From: Nemania diffusa
Taxonomy: Eukaryota > Ascomycota > Sordariomycetes > Xylariales > Xylariaceae
NCBI GenBank assembly: GCA_038501195.1
Contig: JBBPUQ010000001.1
Span: forward strand, 6,510,001-6,574,000
Direction: 5' to 3'
Length of the DNA stretch: 64,000 nucleotides
This document shows positions 49,738 through 62,014 of the stretch, piece by piece. The position numbers and the translations under genes were made by a program. The notes below the pieces were generated by a model that ran no database searches, was not told the DNA's origin, and saw only the letters and a list, made by a program, of their open reading frames with translations. The number at the start of each line of letters is the position of its first letter. Position 1 is the stretch's first letter.

Positions 49738-52700
49738 CTACCCCTGCCCCCACCCCATCCCCATCCCACCCATCCCGCCGCCTGCGTACCCGAGGCCCGT
49801 GGTATTAAGATACGTATCGATGTCCTGCATGCCCTCGTTCTCGAGCACGGACATGAGCTCCATCTGCTGCGCCTGGCTCAGGCTCCCCTGGCGCTCAGGC
49901 GGCAGGCCGCGCAGTCCGACGTCGTCGTCGAAACCGTTCATTCCGGGCGACGAGGACGGCCCCGCGCCGTCCCAGAACCCGGCGCCGATCCCGCCGAAGG
50001 AATATGGCGACATGAAGGGCGGGGGCGGGCTGAACCACTCGTTGACGGCCGCTTGTGGTAGCGGGCGTTGGCCTGGCGGGAGCTGGCCTGGTGGGACGGA
50101 AGGGATGGCGAAGGCTGTGCGCGGTTGGGAGTGGTGGAGGCCGTTGGACAAGATGCCGTCGGGCGAGCCCTGGGACGCCGCCGTGGCGAGCAGGGGGGTC
50201 GACAGCAGGGGGGTGCCGCCTTGCATGGAGGACATGGACTCGGGCGGCGACTGGGCGAGGAACGGCGGGGATATGGTGGTGGACTCCGAGGGAGGCGGGC
50301 TGGGGTCGATGCCCGGGAGGCCGTCGGGTTGGGTGAAGTCCGGGGGGAAGTAACTGAAGCGGCGGCCCGTGTGATCGTTGGAGGCCGGGTTGAGGAAGAT
50401 GGAGTTGGACCGGAAGGTGGGGTGTGAGGGGAAGGGGTTGGTGAGGCTGTAGTTGTCTACGGATTCGGGCGCCGAGCCGAAGACGTACCCGAATTGCGGC
50501 GGGTTGAAATCAGGCGCTTCAGACTTCAGCGGTGCCGCGGCGCCTGGTAGTTCCATGGCATTATTGGATGAGGTAGTTTCTGGCGGTGGTGCTGGCGGCG
50601 TGTTGAGGGAGCCTGGACTGGATAGGACGGGAGTATTGTTAGAGTCGTAGCTCTGGAGACAGGCTTTTGTGAGGATGGAGTATAGCTCGGATGCCGAGGC
50701 AGTACCTGGCCACCGCTCGACGCATTGGTCGATGATGTCTAGCGCGATGTTTACGAGTTCTTGTACCTCCTCTCTGGAATGCGCGGCGCGGATGTCTGGA
50801 TACCTAGTCACGCACCATAGAAGAGTGTTGAGCGACATATACAGAGTTAGTAGGAACACCCATGTTATATCTACGGCAGCCGCCCTCATCTGCTTGCTTG
50901 AGATATCTATCACATAGGTAGCAGAATTGAAACAATTGGTCGCCGACCGTACTGATGGCCGCGGTACTTGGGGTGAAGGGCGGTGAAGAGTCACTACCAT
51001 TGTATGATATCTACCTGTGAACCTGAGAAGCCAATTAAGTCAACGCCACCACTGTCGAGAATAGGGGGGAAGGGGGCTCACCATGGCTTGCACCACGCGG
51101 GTTTCTCAGGGCATGACCTCAGCCATTGGTCCATCTTCGCCTCCATATCGGCAAACCAAGGATGCTGGGCGTTTCTTGGTTCGGGGCGCTTCATCTCATA
51201 TAAGGTGCGGCGGATCTCGGCTTGGAGGAGTCGCATCTTGCAGAAGTGAATGGCCACGAGCTTCTTTTCATCTGGCGGCCCGGCTATGATGCCGTTTTCT
51301 GAAATGTTGGCATCGGGCACCGTCTCAAACCACTTGATGTCAACAATATCATCGGTCTTGGCAAACCCGTTTGGTCGACCCATAGAGTGAGATAATCCAA
51401 GTTCAAAAGTGCTGACGATCCAGCTCAGCCGCCGACGCATATCTAAATTCAAAGGGTTGCTGGCGCCTAGAGCGATGGTCTTCTCATCTGCGAGGCCGAG
51501 CTGCTGGCTGATCCTCGTGGCCAGACCAACTACATAGTACACGGCGGTTCTTGTTGGTGTTAGTAGTGAGTATTGACCAATTAAGACGAGGCACTGGAGG
51601 GTTTTGAGGTCCTTGGGTCGAACGACTGCCTCGAAGTACTGCATCGCTGCGAGATAATAGCTGTCAGCAAGCCCGGCATAGTTGGAGTCGAGCTTCTGCA
51701 TGCTTATAGCCATGACGAGACGGACAACGAAGTTCTGGTAGGGGTCCTGGCTGCCGGCATAAGCATCCTCGAGGGCATTCGCAAGTATATTTTCATGAAT
51801 CGCGGGGGTAAACACTTGAGCTGCGATCCAAGGTTAGATTTCCATTTGTGAGGGGCTAGGATTCTAGATTTTAAACATCACATCACATCACCTACCCCGT
51901 TGATGGAAGACCTCGATGAGCTTATCCGCGATGACCCTACTCGGAAGACCCGGCGCTGCCACGGCACTGATCATGGGATAGCTCTTCTTTCTAGGGTTTA
52001 CGACGGGCATGCTGAAGGACTGCGATCTGTTGCCAGAGGGAGGAAGCCCGGCGCCTGTGGCTTTCCGCCTCCCCTTGACATTGGGTATAAGCTCGGAAAT
52101 TCGGCCGGTATCGGTATACCGTTTCGCCTCTTCCATGACGATGCGCGTCATGGCGATGCCGCTCGACGGGCCGAGATATCGGGGGGTCTCGTCCGTCTCG
52201 TTGAGTCTCACGAGACCGCCGGGGCGAATGAAGTCCTCGTGGTCGTTGGCGTGGAGGTCGTCCTCTTCGTCGATGTACTGGCCCAGCTCTGCATCCAGGG
52301 CGCGAACCCTCTCCTGCAGCTTGACGACATAATATCGACTAATCTTCTTTCCCCTGGTGGTATCGTAGTATTCGCATGTCGAGCCCGACCGTTCGCACGG
52401 GAGACATCGAGGGAGCGTGGGATCGCATCGGGTTTTCCTCTGGGCAGGTCAAGTTAGCCAGTCAGGCCCCTAACAACGCAATTCTAAAGTGCCTAGGCGA
52501 CAATCGACACCCGATCGCGGAACGAGCGAGTGTCTGAAATAGGCGCATCACTCACCTGGCGACAGCGGCAGCAGGCGGTCAAGGTATGCGCGATGCGATG
52601 CGGGCCCCCGAGCTCGTCGTGTTCGTCGCCATTTGGCGTCTTTCTCGGCGGGAATTCTTGGTGCTGGTGATGAAGCTGATGCGGATGCGGATGCGGATGT

Positions 52701-52765
52701 GGGTGCGGCCTCGGCATATGACCACCGAAGCCGTCCACCTGGTGGAAGACCATGGACGCCTCCAT
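49738..52765 (-). CDS. Zn2Cys6 fungal transcription factor with Fungal_trans domain (TF1)
   Basis: Four exons on the minus strand: 52765-52556, 52439-51896, 51820-51082, 51022-49738 (925 aa). Introns are 116, 75 and 59 nt (donors GTGAGT, GTAGGT, GTGAGC; acceptors CCCAG, CGCAG, CTCAG). The zinc cluster is perfect: Cys65, 68, 75, 82, 85, 92 with spacing 2-6-6-2-6, split by intron 1 between CCRCRQ and RKTRC. A linker (EYYDTTRGKKISRYYV) leads to a short coiled coil (VKLQERVRALDAELGQY), a layout reminiscent of Ppr1-type binuclear cluster proteins. Residues about 252-560 form the fungal-specific regulatory domain (QLGLADE, RRRLSWIVSTFE, SHSMGRPNGF). The tail is Pro/Ser-rich and ends Gly/Met-rich. 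A His-Pro repeat occupies about residues 21-30. Nuclear DNA-binding regulator, probably dimeric; the regulated pathway is unknown. Confidence 0.9.
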
Positions 52766-55744
52766 CTGTAGGCTTTACTACTGTTATAATTCCACTGCAC
52801 TGCCTAGGTTGGCTTCTGTTGCGACGCGGGAACTGAGGTCTGTGTCGTGGTGATCTTGCCCGCACATGGGCACGCGGCGGGGGAAGAGTCGTTGCTCTGT
52901 CGCACAAGTTCGCGGGGGAGACTCGAGGCTCTGTGGCCGAGTTATCGCGGGGAGCTACCTCTCTGAGGTGAGGTACCTGTAGAGAGTAGGTAGGTATGCT
53001 GTGTGATACATGCGCTAGTTCACCGAACCAATTCGCCTTACTGTATGAGCATGTTACGCCATCCACGGGAAACCAGCGTGGAATAGAGGCTTTTGTCTAA
53101 GTGCAAGTAAGTAAGTAAGTCCCTAGGTAAGTTGTCCATTCGCCAATATAGGAAACAATATAGGTAGGTAGATAGTAGTGGGTAGGCAGAGAACAACGCC
53201 GCCATTAATATGGTTGTGATATCATTTGGCCCATGTATTTTCAGGGGTGTCGAACAGCGAGTGTCAGATCCCTGCACTTACTTTATCTATCTTAGTACCA
53301 ATCTAGGTGGACAGATGGGTCGCGGGACACTCTCTGGTCTCCTTGTTAGTGGAGTGTAGCCAGTCTATGTAGAGCCCAGAGCGCTGATCGGTTCTACATG
53401 CTTGGTGGATGCATGTACCGAGTAGCGAGAAATAGGTAGCGAAGGCCCTGTATTTCCCTGTATTCCTGCGTAGGTACATACTGTCGTAGCTGAATCCTGA
53501 CGGCTTACACAAAACATTGGAACGTTGGGGGCCACGGTCCCTACCTCTAGTTCGAACATTCCAGAGCTTCCCGATGATCAGAACGGACCGTCTCGCGCGG
53601 TTTCACGGGCTTCGCGTGTCCGAACTCTTCAGCCTCTTCCCTCCTGTTGTATGTGTTTCCACGTGGCGAAGATCCAATCCTTAAAGTGTCGATGGCTAGA
53701 TAAATAGGTACCTGGCTGACTTTGTATAAGTGGGAGGGCGGTGCTAATTGCACTAAGTTAAGTGCCTTACCTCCACTAAACTATTACCTAATGCCTCAGG
53801 TAGCCACTGAGGATTTTTTAAGGGTACTCAGCTGTGGGGAAGTGTGATTTTTGAGCAAGATGAAGAAGGGCAAATATGCTTATTAGGTGGATTCTTCCCG
53901 CCTGTCAATTAGGCACCCTACCTGTAAGTTTCTATAAGTAGGTACATGGTTGATAGGCTGACACCCGCCAATGCGGCTTCGCGGTGATGCTGCTGCCGTG
54001 CTGCCGTGATGGCGGGCGAATTGTCAAATGCCGATGCTAGCAGGTATTTATGTGTAATTTCATGATAAAACTGACAACATTGTAATCTCTCCAACTGCCG
54101 GGGCTCTGCTAGTGTAAATATCTTATCTACATGGTCAGACGACCTAATCTCATAGAGTTTCAACTTAGGTAAGTAGGTATATATATAAAGTACGACCTAC
54201 CTATATACTAGGTAGCTTAATATTGCCTCGGAAAATTTACGCATAGATAGGTACGAGACTCTTATTTTGGACGGTCCATCTTCTATCGTATTTGACAAAG
54301 TGGACTATCATAGCTGGCGCATAAGTGAGATGCTAGTCCGAAAGCCAAAAATACAATACCTAAAACATTGATTGACGTTCGTTTCAGGACAACAGTAGCC
54401 TGCTGCATGAGGTCTTCGAAACAACCGTGGTACCGAAGGAGGTAGTAGTAGCGCTGATGCCGTCTCCGAAAGTGCATTTGCATTAATGCGTGTTGCGCTG
54501 CTTATTGATCGCCAACTCCGGTGTACATGAGATACAAATAAGAAAATAAACTCATGAATTAACACATAATTATGTCGATTAAGCTCATGTCAAATGAAAG
54601 ACTAAATGTCAATTAGCTGTACACTCTTAAATATGAAAAGAATTGCCAAGACTCTTGTATCAATTTCAACTGGTGGCATCCTGAGGGATACTAACAACTG
54701 TAGCAGATACCTAGCGCAGCCTCATTCCTCCTTGAGGCTTGGTTATGGGTCAGGAAAGATATGGGACTTATCTAAATAGATAGATAGCTATTTACAGATA
54801 GATCCTCTAGGTACGCAGTGTTCCATTCTATAGTAAAGCCTTTGATGCATGAGAAGGATTCATTCATTCATATACTCTAATAGGTATCTAATGTAAAGAT
54901 GAACTTGGAGATTCGAGAACAGTTAACTCTCTGCTGTCACTGTCGTCGATCGTTTCACCGCTTCACCAAATCTCACCCCCCCAAGCTGCAAATCAAATCC
55001 CCCCACTCTTCAATCGCCTGGCTCGGGTAACACCATCTAGGTAGACCACTTTCGCGGCATTCTCACTGGCGAAAAGGGGGGGTTGTCAATAAGTTCCTAA
55101 GTGGGCAGCCGAGACCCCGCAGCCCACTCGCTACTGCCATTTCTCGAGATTTAGACCAGGTACTAAGACCTAGTCGACCTAATCTGTCTATCTTTCGTAA
55201 TCGAGCGTCTTGTCTTGTCTTGTCTTGTCTTGTCTTGTCTGTCTTGTCGCATTTAATGTGAGGCTCTCAAAAGGTTGATTCTAAAAGAGCATATTCCCAC
55301 CCCCTATCTAAATATCTGACTTGTCGTTCCATATTCGATAACAGGTCGAATCTCATTCACACACAAGACAAGACATACATACACTCGTCGCAGTACCCAG
55401 AGCCTCTTGCTCGGCCCGCCTCAAGCTAATAGGTCTGCCAAGCCCACGAAGCGTATGTTGGCGGGGCAGAGGGTTGCCTCATCGGCGCAGCTGGACGTAA
55501 TGCGCTTCGGCGCTTATTAGCAGATCCAGATAGACCCCAGATACCGCGATTCTGCGCGTGCCGGTGTCCTCGCCCGCCCTGCCGCTGCTGTCACAGATAG
55601 CTAAGCACCTAGTCGACAGCGGGATTATTCATCCCTGACCCGTCGATCAAGTCGTCGGACATCCGGTAAATATTACAAACCCCCGGTGCGCTGCTGCTGC
55701 CCGCCCGTCCGCCTGCCTGCCCGCCTGCCCGCCCGCCTTGCGCA
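52766..55744. other. Divergent intergenic region between two zinc-cluster genes
   Basis: About 3 kb separating two divergent regulator genes, so it should carry both promoters. No gene supported; all frames are under 90 codons apart from one that merely overlaps the first exon of the left gene. It contains TACCTA/GTAAGTAAGT words (53100-53180, 54170-54215), an AT-rich middle, and a pentanucleotide repeat at 55207-55248. The 350 bp before 55745 are C-rich (GCCTGCCCGCC words at 55700-55740). Confidence 0.5.
55207..55248. repeat. (GTCTT)n pentanucleotide repeat
   Basis: Six perfect GTCTT units, then one shortened unit and a further partial one, 42 nt in all. It lies about 500 bp upstream of the second zinc-cluster gene. 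A related CAAGACAAGACA stretch lies at about 55364-55375 in the opposite sense. Confidence 0.9.
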
Positions 55745-58041
55745 ATGCCGCCGCGGTCTAGTTTCTCCGATAACCCGCTGTTGCGGGTGTCCCGTCCAGT
55801 ATCGGCTTGTTCCAGATGTAAATATCACTTCTTTCAAATACCACAGCACGTCACGTCGAGGCCCCTAGGAACCCCCGACTAATGAGTTGTGCACAGGTCG
55901 GTCCGCTAAGGTCAAGGTCTGTTGTTCATGTCGTCCCGCGCTTCTCATCGTGCTTTGAGCCCTGACATGAGTAGTGCGATGGCAAATTACCAGCCTGCAC
56001 GGCGTGCGAGAAGGCTGGCCGGGAGAATGAGTGCTCGGCAGCTAATGACCAGTTTGCGAGGGGCAAGGAACGAAGGCAAGCCAGTCCCGAGTCCTATGAA
56101 GAAATTCTGGTAATAGCGCATACAGACTAACACACTGGTAGCTATGTGGCGGCGCTTGAGCTTCGGATAGAGAAGATGGAGAGGCGGCTGGCCTTCGCGC
56201 GATCGAGAAAGGCGTCGCTCGCTCAGCACGCGTCTGGACCATTACCTCCCATCCCTCAGCCTGAACGGAAAGACTCTCTAGCTAATATACAGGCCGCCAT
56301 GTATCGCAAAGCTGCGAGGAGTCGCGAGAACTCGGATGTCAACTCGCTCATGTCTGACTTCGGTTTCCTGTGCGTAGTCTCATCACTCTCGACCGCGTCT
56401 ATCTGGGTGCTAATGAATCGCTGTGAAGTTCCGTCAATGCGACAACAAGAGATTTTGAGCCATCCACAAGTAACATGACATTCGCTCGGCTTGTGCTGGC
56501 CGCCGCCACGAATGACCCTCTACCCAGAGACAATCACTGGCAAATGCCATCCAAGCAGACGGCCCTGGCATTAGTTCATTATTATATGACGAATATATAC
56601 TGTCTCTATCCTGCTTTCTCCGAGACCGCTCTCTCCAATGCCCTCGAACAGGTTTACATGCATGACCGCATCATCAAAGACAGCGACTATTGGCTTCTGT
56701 ACATGGTTCTAGCCATTAGCTCAAGTGCACAGAGCCAGGTCAAGAATGACCAGTATTACATCGACGGCCTTTACTTAGTGTCGCGGGCCCTGAAGCACGC
56801 CGACCGAGCCCTCATGCCGGGCTATACGACTCAAATACAATCACTCATCCTTCTAACCCAATACTCAACCTTAGACCCGGCCCACTTCGACAGTTGGCAT
56901 TTAATCGGGTTCACATGTCGTGCGGTTATAGACATGGGATTTCACCAAGATCCCCCGCCAGAGCAATTACCCGACAAGTCACTCCTAGACATGCGGCGGA
57001 AGACTTTTTATTGCGTATATTCACTAGACCGGTATGCCAGATGAGCAGATATATCGCAGGATCATTGAATTATGCTGACACATTTCTAGGTCAATTAGCA
57101 TGGTTCTAACACGGGCCTTCTCATTCACAGACGCCGCAGCAAACGTCGCCTTCCCGCGGCCCTCCTCCTTCAGCCGCCGGGCCTCGATAACGGGGCAGTA
57201 CCTCGCAGGCTGCGAGCCCGCTCTCCTATTATTCCAGCTGCGCCGCGCGCAGTCGCACTGGTACCAGATACTCTCGCAGTCGGACAACTCGGCCCCCGCA
57301 CCCGACGCGCCATTCGTCTGGCAGATGTGTCACCAGATGCAGGAATGGTCGGAGCGGTTGCCGTCGACGGCGCTACCACCGGGCGTCCGCGAGCTCTTCG
57401 ACCTCGAGCTGCGCTACAGCTTCGTCTATTGCATGTCCCCGCCTTCGGCCGCACACGAGCCCGCCCTAACTGACTACGAACGCCTCTTCATCTTCGAGCA
57501 CGCCCTCGCCTATCTTGACCACATCCACGACGTCGCGCATAGTGGGCGCAGTGGTATCACGGGTTTGTATTCTTACCATGACGCGCTGCGCGTCTACTTC
57601 ATGGCCAGTCAGTTTGTCGCCGTCGTGCGCGACGCCGAGGACCTTTTGCTCTCGGGGATCGTGCCCCCGCCGCCGCAACAACAGCAGTACTCCCTAGAAA
57701 AGGGGGTAGGACTGGTGATGATGCCGCCGCCGCTCCCCCGCCGCATGCCAGGTGGCCCCGGCGTCGGCGGCGGCTTCGACAACCTCGAGCGCAGTCTTGG
57801 TTGCCTAGAGCGCACAGCGGGCACGCTAGCAAGGTACGGCGAGCGCTGGGACGACTCAGTGATGCTGCGGCACAGCTTCGACGGTATGTCGCGCCCCATC
57901 GTCGAGCGGCTGCGACTGCGGCGCCAGATGAAGCAGCAGCAACAACAGCAGCCGTCCCCGCCGCGGAACATGCGGTGGGTTGACGTTAATGTCGAGGCTA
58001 TGATGAGGGGGAACGTTGGCGGTGGTGGCCCGAGGCCTTGA
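55745..58041 (+). CDS. Zn2Cys6 fungal transcription factor with Fungal_trans domain (TF2)
   Basis: Six exons: 55745-55817, 55897-55916, 55975-56075, 56142-56369, 56429-57031, 57090-58041 (658 aa). The zinc cluster is built from the first three: ACSRC ends exon 1 and is completed by exon 2, a 20-nt micro-exon (RSAKVK), and exon 3 opens with CDGKLPACTAC. Cysteines are 22, 25, 32, 39, 42, 51 (spacing 2-6-6-2-8). The third intron (56076-56141) uses a GC donor (AG then GCAAGC); it is preferred because it yields GKERSYVAALELR, a common linker and coiled-coil start. Next come DFGFLSVNATTRDFEPSTSN and the fungal-specific regulatory domain (about 157-430; DMRRKTFYCVYSLDRSIS at 327-345). The tail is Pro-rich with a poly-Gln run. 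The total length is divisible by three across all junctions. Nuclear regulator; its target is unknown, and the transporter gene follows 1.45 kb downstream. Confidence 0.88.
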
Positions 58042-59490
58042 CGGAGTAGGTAGGGGTAAAGTGTAGAAGTAGACGGAGATTAAAGCGAAGACATCGATAC
58101 GATATAGAAATAGCGAGGAGCTTGCTTACTTGGTTACCGGGTATTATTCGGTGTTTGGGCAACGAACTGGAGGGAGCTGCATACAGGGGTTTATCCACCA
58201 CCAATTACGTTTCATTTAGGACTCGGAGAGGGCATTGTCTGGGTATGGTAATCTATCTGATATCACGTTGAATGATGTATTTTAGCAACTGCGATAGGCC
58301 ATTTCTTTTGATAGATTACGAACTGCTTATTTTTTGCCTTGTAACTTAGATAAACTCTGTGAGGTACACTTGATGTCGCAAACTAACGGACTGTTGATCT
58401 CCATAATACCCCTTTCTTAAATATTGTTAGTAGAAGTCGGAATTTATGGGGTTCTCACACGGGGATCACTAGTCACGGAATATCTATAGATCAATCCCTT
58501 AGTGTCTATACTAGAAATTAGCGAGAGGCTGAACGTATGTATAGTAGGATAGGCTACTATTTTAAGTAGCATCTATAATGGGGTTGACGGTCGTGAGATC
58601 GACAAGGTAGGGCGATACCCATACTTCTCGCCATCATCTATATTACGTATACCCAGCTGTTATCCGGCCACGTGCCTCGTATATAATCCCAGTATACCAC
58701 CCAATACTCACACAGAAAGTCGCCTCGTCCTTTGCGTGAGTGAATCCTTTACACCACCCTCAAGACAGACGCTGTACTGCGTAAAGTAGGCGAGCTTACT
58801 GAGACGATGACCCTGCGTGCCGCTATGACCGCCGGTAAAATTCTCATTGGTGGAACTTGCTAGTCGTATTTCTCCGCAAATACCCTCTCTCCCCAGCCTT
58901 TCCGGCTGTCTCCCCAGACGGGAGATTCCACATCTGTGGGGAAGGAGTCAGGGTTTGAGTAGTCGGTAAGATAGTGCTGTATGTGTAGAAGAATCCTTTT
59001 CGTACAAGCAGGCCTATACACTATTGTAGAATCGCGTGACTGGTACGAGCTGAAAGGCACCGGGTGATATACAGGCCACGGCCAAGCGAGACAGGCTCTA
59101 GAAGAGCCTCTCCTGCCCCGTCGCCGCTGCTCATTGGCTCCACCTGTGCGGACGTGGGTTCAAACGTCTGCGCTGCAACGGTTGGACTACACTAGACTAG
59201 GTGCAGGCGCGCAAGGCCGGGAATATGGTCGGAAACGGGGCTACTGCGAGCGTGGGCGCCACCAATGGCCATGGGGGATTAGCTGAGGGCAAGTTCGGTA
59301 TGGGACGTATTCATTGATCCCGGCTTGCTGGTACTGCCTTGGAGAGACGGTATGCGGACTATTCATATACATATTTAGACACACCCTCCCTGGGGACCTT
59401 CTTTCTTTCCTTCTCCTTCTCCTTTTCTTCAGCTTGGCTGAGCTCCGTTATATCTAGGCATATCTTGGACTTTGTTCATCGGCGTTCAAG
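58042..59490. other. Intergenic region upstream of the sugar transporter
   Basis: 1.45 kb without a supported gene. The left part should hold the 3' UTR of the zinc-cluster gene; the right part holds the transporter promoter, with a pyrimidine tract (separate entry). A single CTGGGG word at 59390-59395 fits the loose CreA/Mig1 consensus SYGGRG, which is too common to mean much alone. Confidence 0.5.
59397..59430 (+). promoter_or_regulatory. Pyrimidine tract in the transporter promoter
   Basis: 34 consecutive C/T bases ending 60 nt before the start codon. Such CT tracts commonly lie just upstream of transcription starts in filamentous fungi, so transcription probably begins just downstream of it. 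Confidence 0.5.
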
Positions 59491-61381
59491 ATGATGAGCT
59501 CGAAGAAAATATACAACTGGTAGGTTTCCTCTATGGGTTTCACTTGCTCCGGTAGAAATGGCTACTGATACGGCGGTGCTATAGGTACATCGCCTTGGTG
59601 GCGGCGATGTGCATGGTGTTATACGGATATGATGCCTCCGTCTTCAACGCAGCTCAGGGTTCCCAGAACTGGCTTGACTGGTTCGATCTCAACTCTGTGA
59701 GTTCCTGGGTACTAGTTGGCTCTATCTATGACCACGCCTGACTGAGATGATCCCAACAGAAAAACGATGCGTACCTGATAGGTCTCGTGAATACCGCCTA
59801 TACCATCGGCGCCATCGTCTCCGGCTTCTTCTTCGCCGGACCAGTTGTACGTACTCCTACCCCTCATCTACTGGGTATCGTCTAATGCGAGTGGTAGGCC
59901 GACTACTTCGGAAGACGATGGGGAATGGGTCTCGGCTGCTTCCTCACCATCATCGCCACCTTCGTCCAAGCCTTCGCCCCCCGCCACAACCTAGGCGCCT
60001 TCATCGGCGGCCGCGTCCTGATCGGCATCGGCCAAGGCCTAGCCCTAAGTACGTCGTTGCTAACCACCCCCCTCGCCTCCCCCGCCACGCTAACCCCCGC
60101 CCAGCCGCCGGCCCCATCTACATCGGCGAGGTCTCGCTCCCCGAGGTCCGTGGCAGCGTCATGACGTTCTGGCAGACGTTCTACAGCGTGGGCAGCTTCA
60201 TCGCGTACTGGATCGCCTACGCCTCTAACCTGCACCGCAAGACCCTCGGCAACTGGGACTGGCGCCTCGTCGTCATCTTCCAGATCCTGGTCCCCCTCAT
60301 CGTCATCATCCTGCTGCCCTTCCAGCCCGAGTCGCCGCGCTGGTGGATCAAGCGCCACAACAACGTCGCGGAGGCGCGGAAGGCGCTGCGGCGGATCCGA
60401 GAAACAGAACAGGACGTCGAGGACGAGATCCTGGCGATCCGCGAGGCGATCGAGTATGAGAATGAGGCGATTAGTGGCTCTTACACGGCGCTGTTCAAGG
60501 ACCCGAGTATCCGCAAGAGGCTGGGGCTGGCGTGCGTGATCAACATCGGCCAGCAGCTCTCGGGGCAGGGCACGCTGAACTCGTACTCGAGCGCCATCTA
60601 CAAGCACATCTGGACGTCGAGCGAGACGATCAACCTCATCAACGCGCTCAACGCCACCTTCGGCATCCTCTTCACGCTCAACGCGCTGTGGAGCGCGGAC
60701 CGCTTCGGCCGCAGGTGGTTGCTGATTGTGGGCGCGCTGGGCATGGCGACGTGCATGCTCATCGTGCCGATTGTTGGGCTGAAGACGCCGGATGTTATTG
60801 CGGCGGATGGCACGGCGACTAAGACGCAGCCTGTGGGCATCGCTATTGTGTTCTTGCTGTTCTTGTTTATCTTCTTTTACAAGCCGTCCTGGGGCGCGTA
60901 CGTATACCTCTACCCCTATCCCTTCTCTACTATCTACTCTGTCCTCTCTACCCCCATCTTCTATCTAGATCGTATGCTGACATGACTGCAACCCCGCAGA
61001 ACCGTCTGGATGTGGACCTCCGAAGTGTTCAGCATGAACGTGCGCGCGCAGGCCGTGGGCATGTGCTCGCAGATGCAGAACGTCGCGAACACGGTGTTCC
61101 AGCAGTTCTTCCCCATCTTCCTGGCCAACGAGGGGCTCAAGTGCCTGTTCTTCTTCTTCGCCACCAACATCCTGCTCGCCACCTTCGTCTTCTTCTTCAT
61201 CCCCGAGACCAAGCAGGTCTCGCTCGAGGAGATGGACGCCCTCTTCGGCGGCCAGAACCACGTCGAGAAGGGCAGCCAGATGCTGGCCGGCGGCGCCGGC
61301 ACGAGTACTACGGGCCACTCGGCGAGCGAGGCGGAGAAGGACGTGGTGGCGCACCATGAGGACAGGGGTGCGTCGGTTTGA
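59491..61381 (+). CDS. MFS sugar transporter (sugar porter family)
   Basis: Six exons: 59491-59519, 59585-59696, 59760-59846, 59898-60048, 60105-60897, 61000-61381 (517 aa, usual for fungal hexose/disaccharide permeases). Junctions use GTAGGT, GTGAGT, GTACGT, GTACGT and GTACGT donors. All sugar-porter signatures are in order: YGYDAS in helix 1, ADYFGRRWG in loop 2-3 (77-85), GRVLIGIGQGLALTAGPIY in helix 4-5, PESPRW (201-206) before the central loop, GQQLSGQG (275-282) in helix 7, ADRFGRR (324-330) in loop 8-9, and PETKQVSLEEMDALF (459-473) after helix 12. Twelve membrane segments are expected in the plasma membrane. An Asp/Glu-rich central loop follows PESPR. Sugar specificity cannot be read from the sequence. 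It lies between a zinc-cluster regulator and a hydrolase, all on the + strand. A second ATG lies at codon 2. Confidence 0.92.
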
Positions 61382-62014
61382 AGGACTGTGCGGGAGGGGA
61401 CTGAGTAGAGTGGGAGATAATGTAATGTACATAGGCTTGGAAAAGAAGTTAAGCGATACATGTCATACTCCTATAATTACTCAATTCTATTTTGATGACT
61501 ACATCCGGATGTATTGAATGGCTCCTAATTTCCAAGGATTGCCCGCTGGCTTGATAAGTTTATTCTGAGATGTTGGAATTGATTTTGACTGATGTTGTCT
61601 ACACATTTCGGATAACGCGGATGACGCATCGAGTTGATGCGAATATTGAAAAGAGAAAAGAAAGCAAAAACAGCTAACAGAATAGCGGTCGAGGGAACAA
61701 TTATCTAACGATAGGCCGCCTAGTTAATACCCTCAAACACTAGAAGTCTTAACGTTAACAAATCAAAAAGGTATAATTCTTATCAAGACGTCAAGCGGAT
61801 ATACCCAACTTTAGGCATATCGGGGGTTACATTCCCGGGTTGCTGAAGTGGGGGTCCAATTAAGTAAACATGGTTCAAGCTGCCATGGGTTATACAAGGT
61901 TCTTATCAACTTCAACCGGAAGCACTTCAAGGTCAGTTTTGGCGGTGTGTGAATGCTGTTCCTCTGGTAAGAGTATTGGACATATCGGAACCACTGTTAT
62001 TCAAACCGGGAGCG
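61382..62014. other. Intergenic region between transporter and amidohydrolase
   Basis: 633 bp, AT-rich and without a separate gene. An in-frame ATG at 61949 would extend the following protein by 22 residues (NAVPLVRVLDISEPLLFKPG-like, no signal peptide); the later start is preferred. Confidence 0.5.

Noticed and set aside
49799..50427. Long plus-strand frames opposite the C-terminal part of TF1
   Set aside because: Gly/Arg-rich shadow translations of a Pro/Ser-rich coding strand.
59903..60607. 234-codon minus-strand frame opposite the sugar transporter
   Set aside because: Shadow frame produced by the high GC third positions of the transporter exons; Arg/Asp/Val-rich with no domain.
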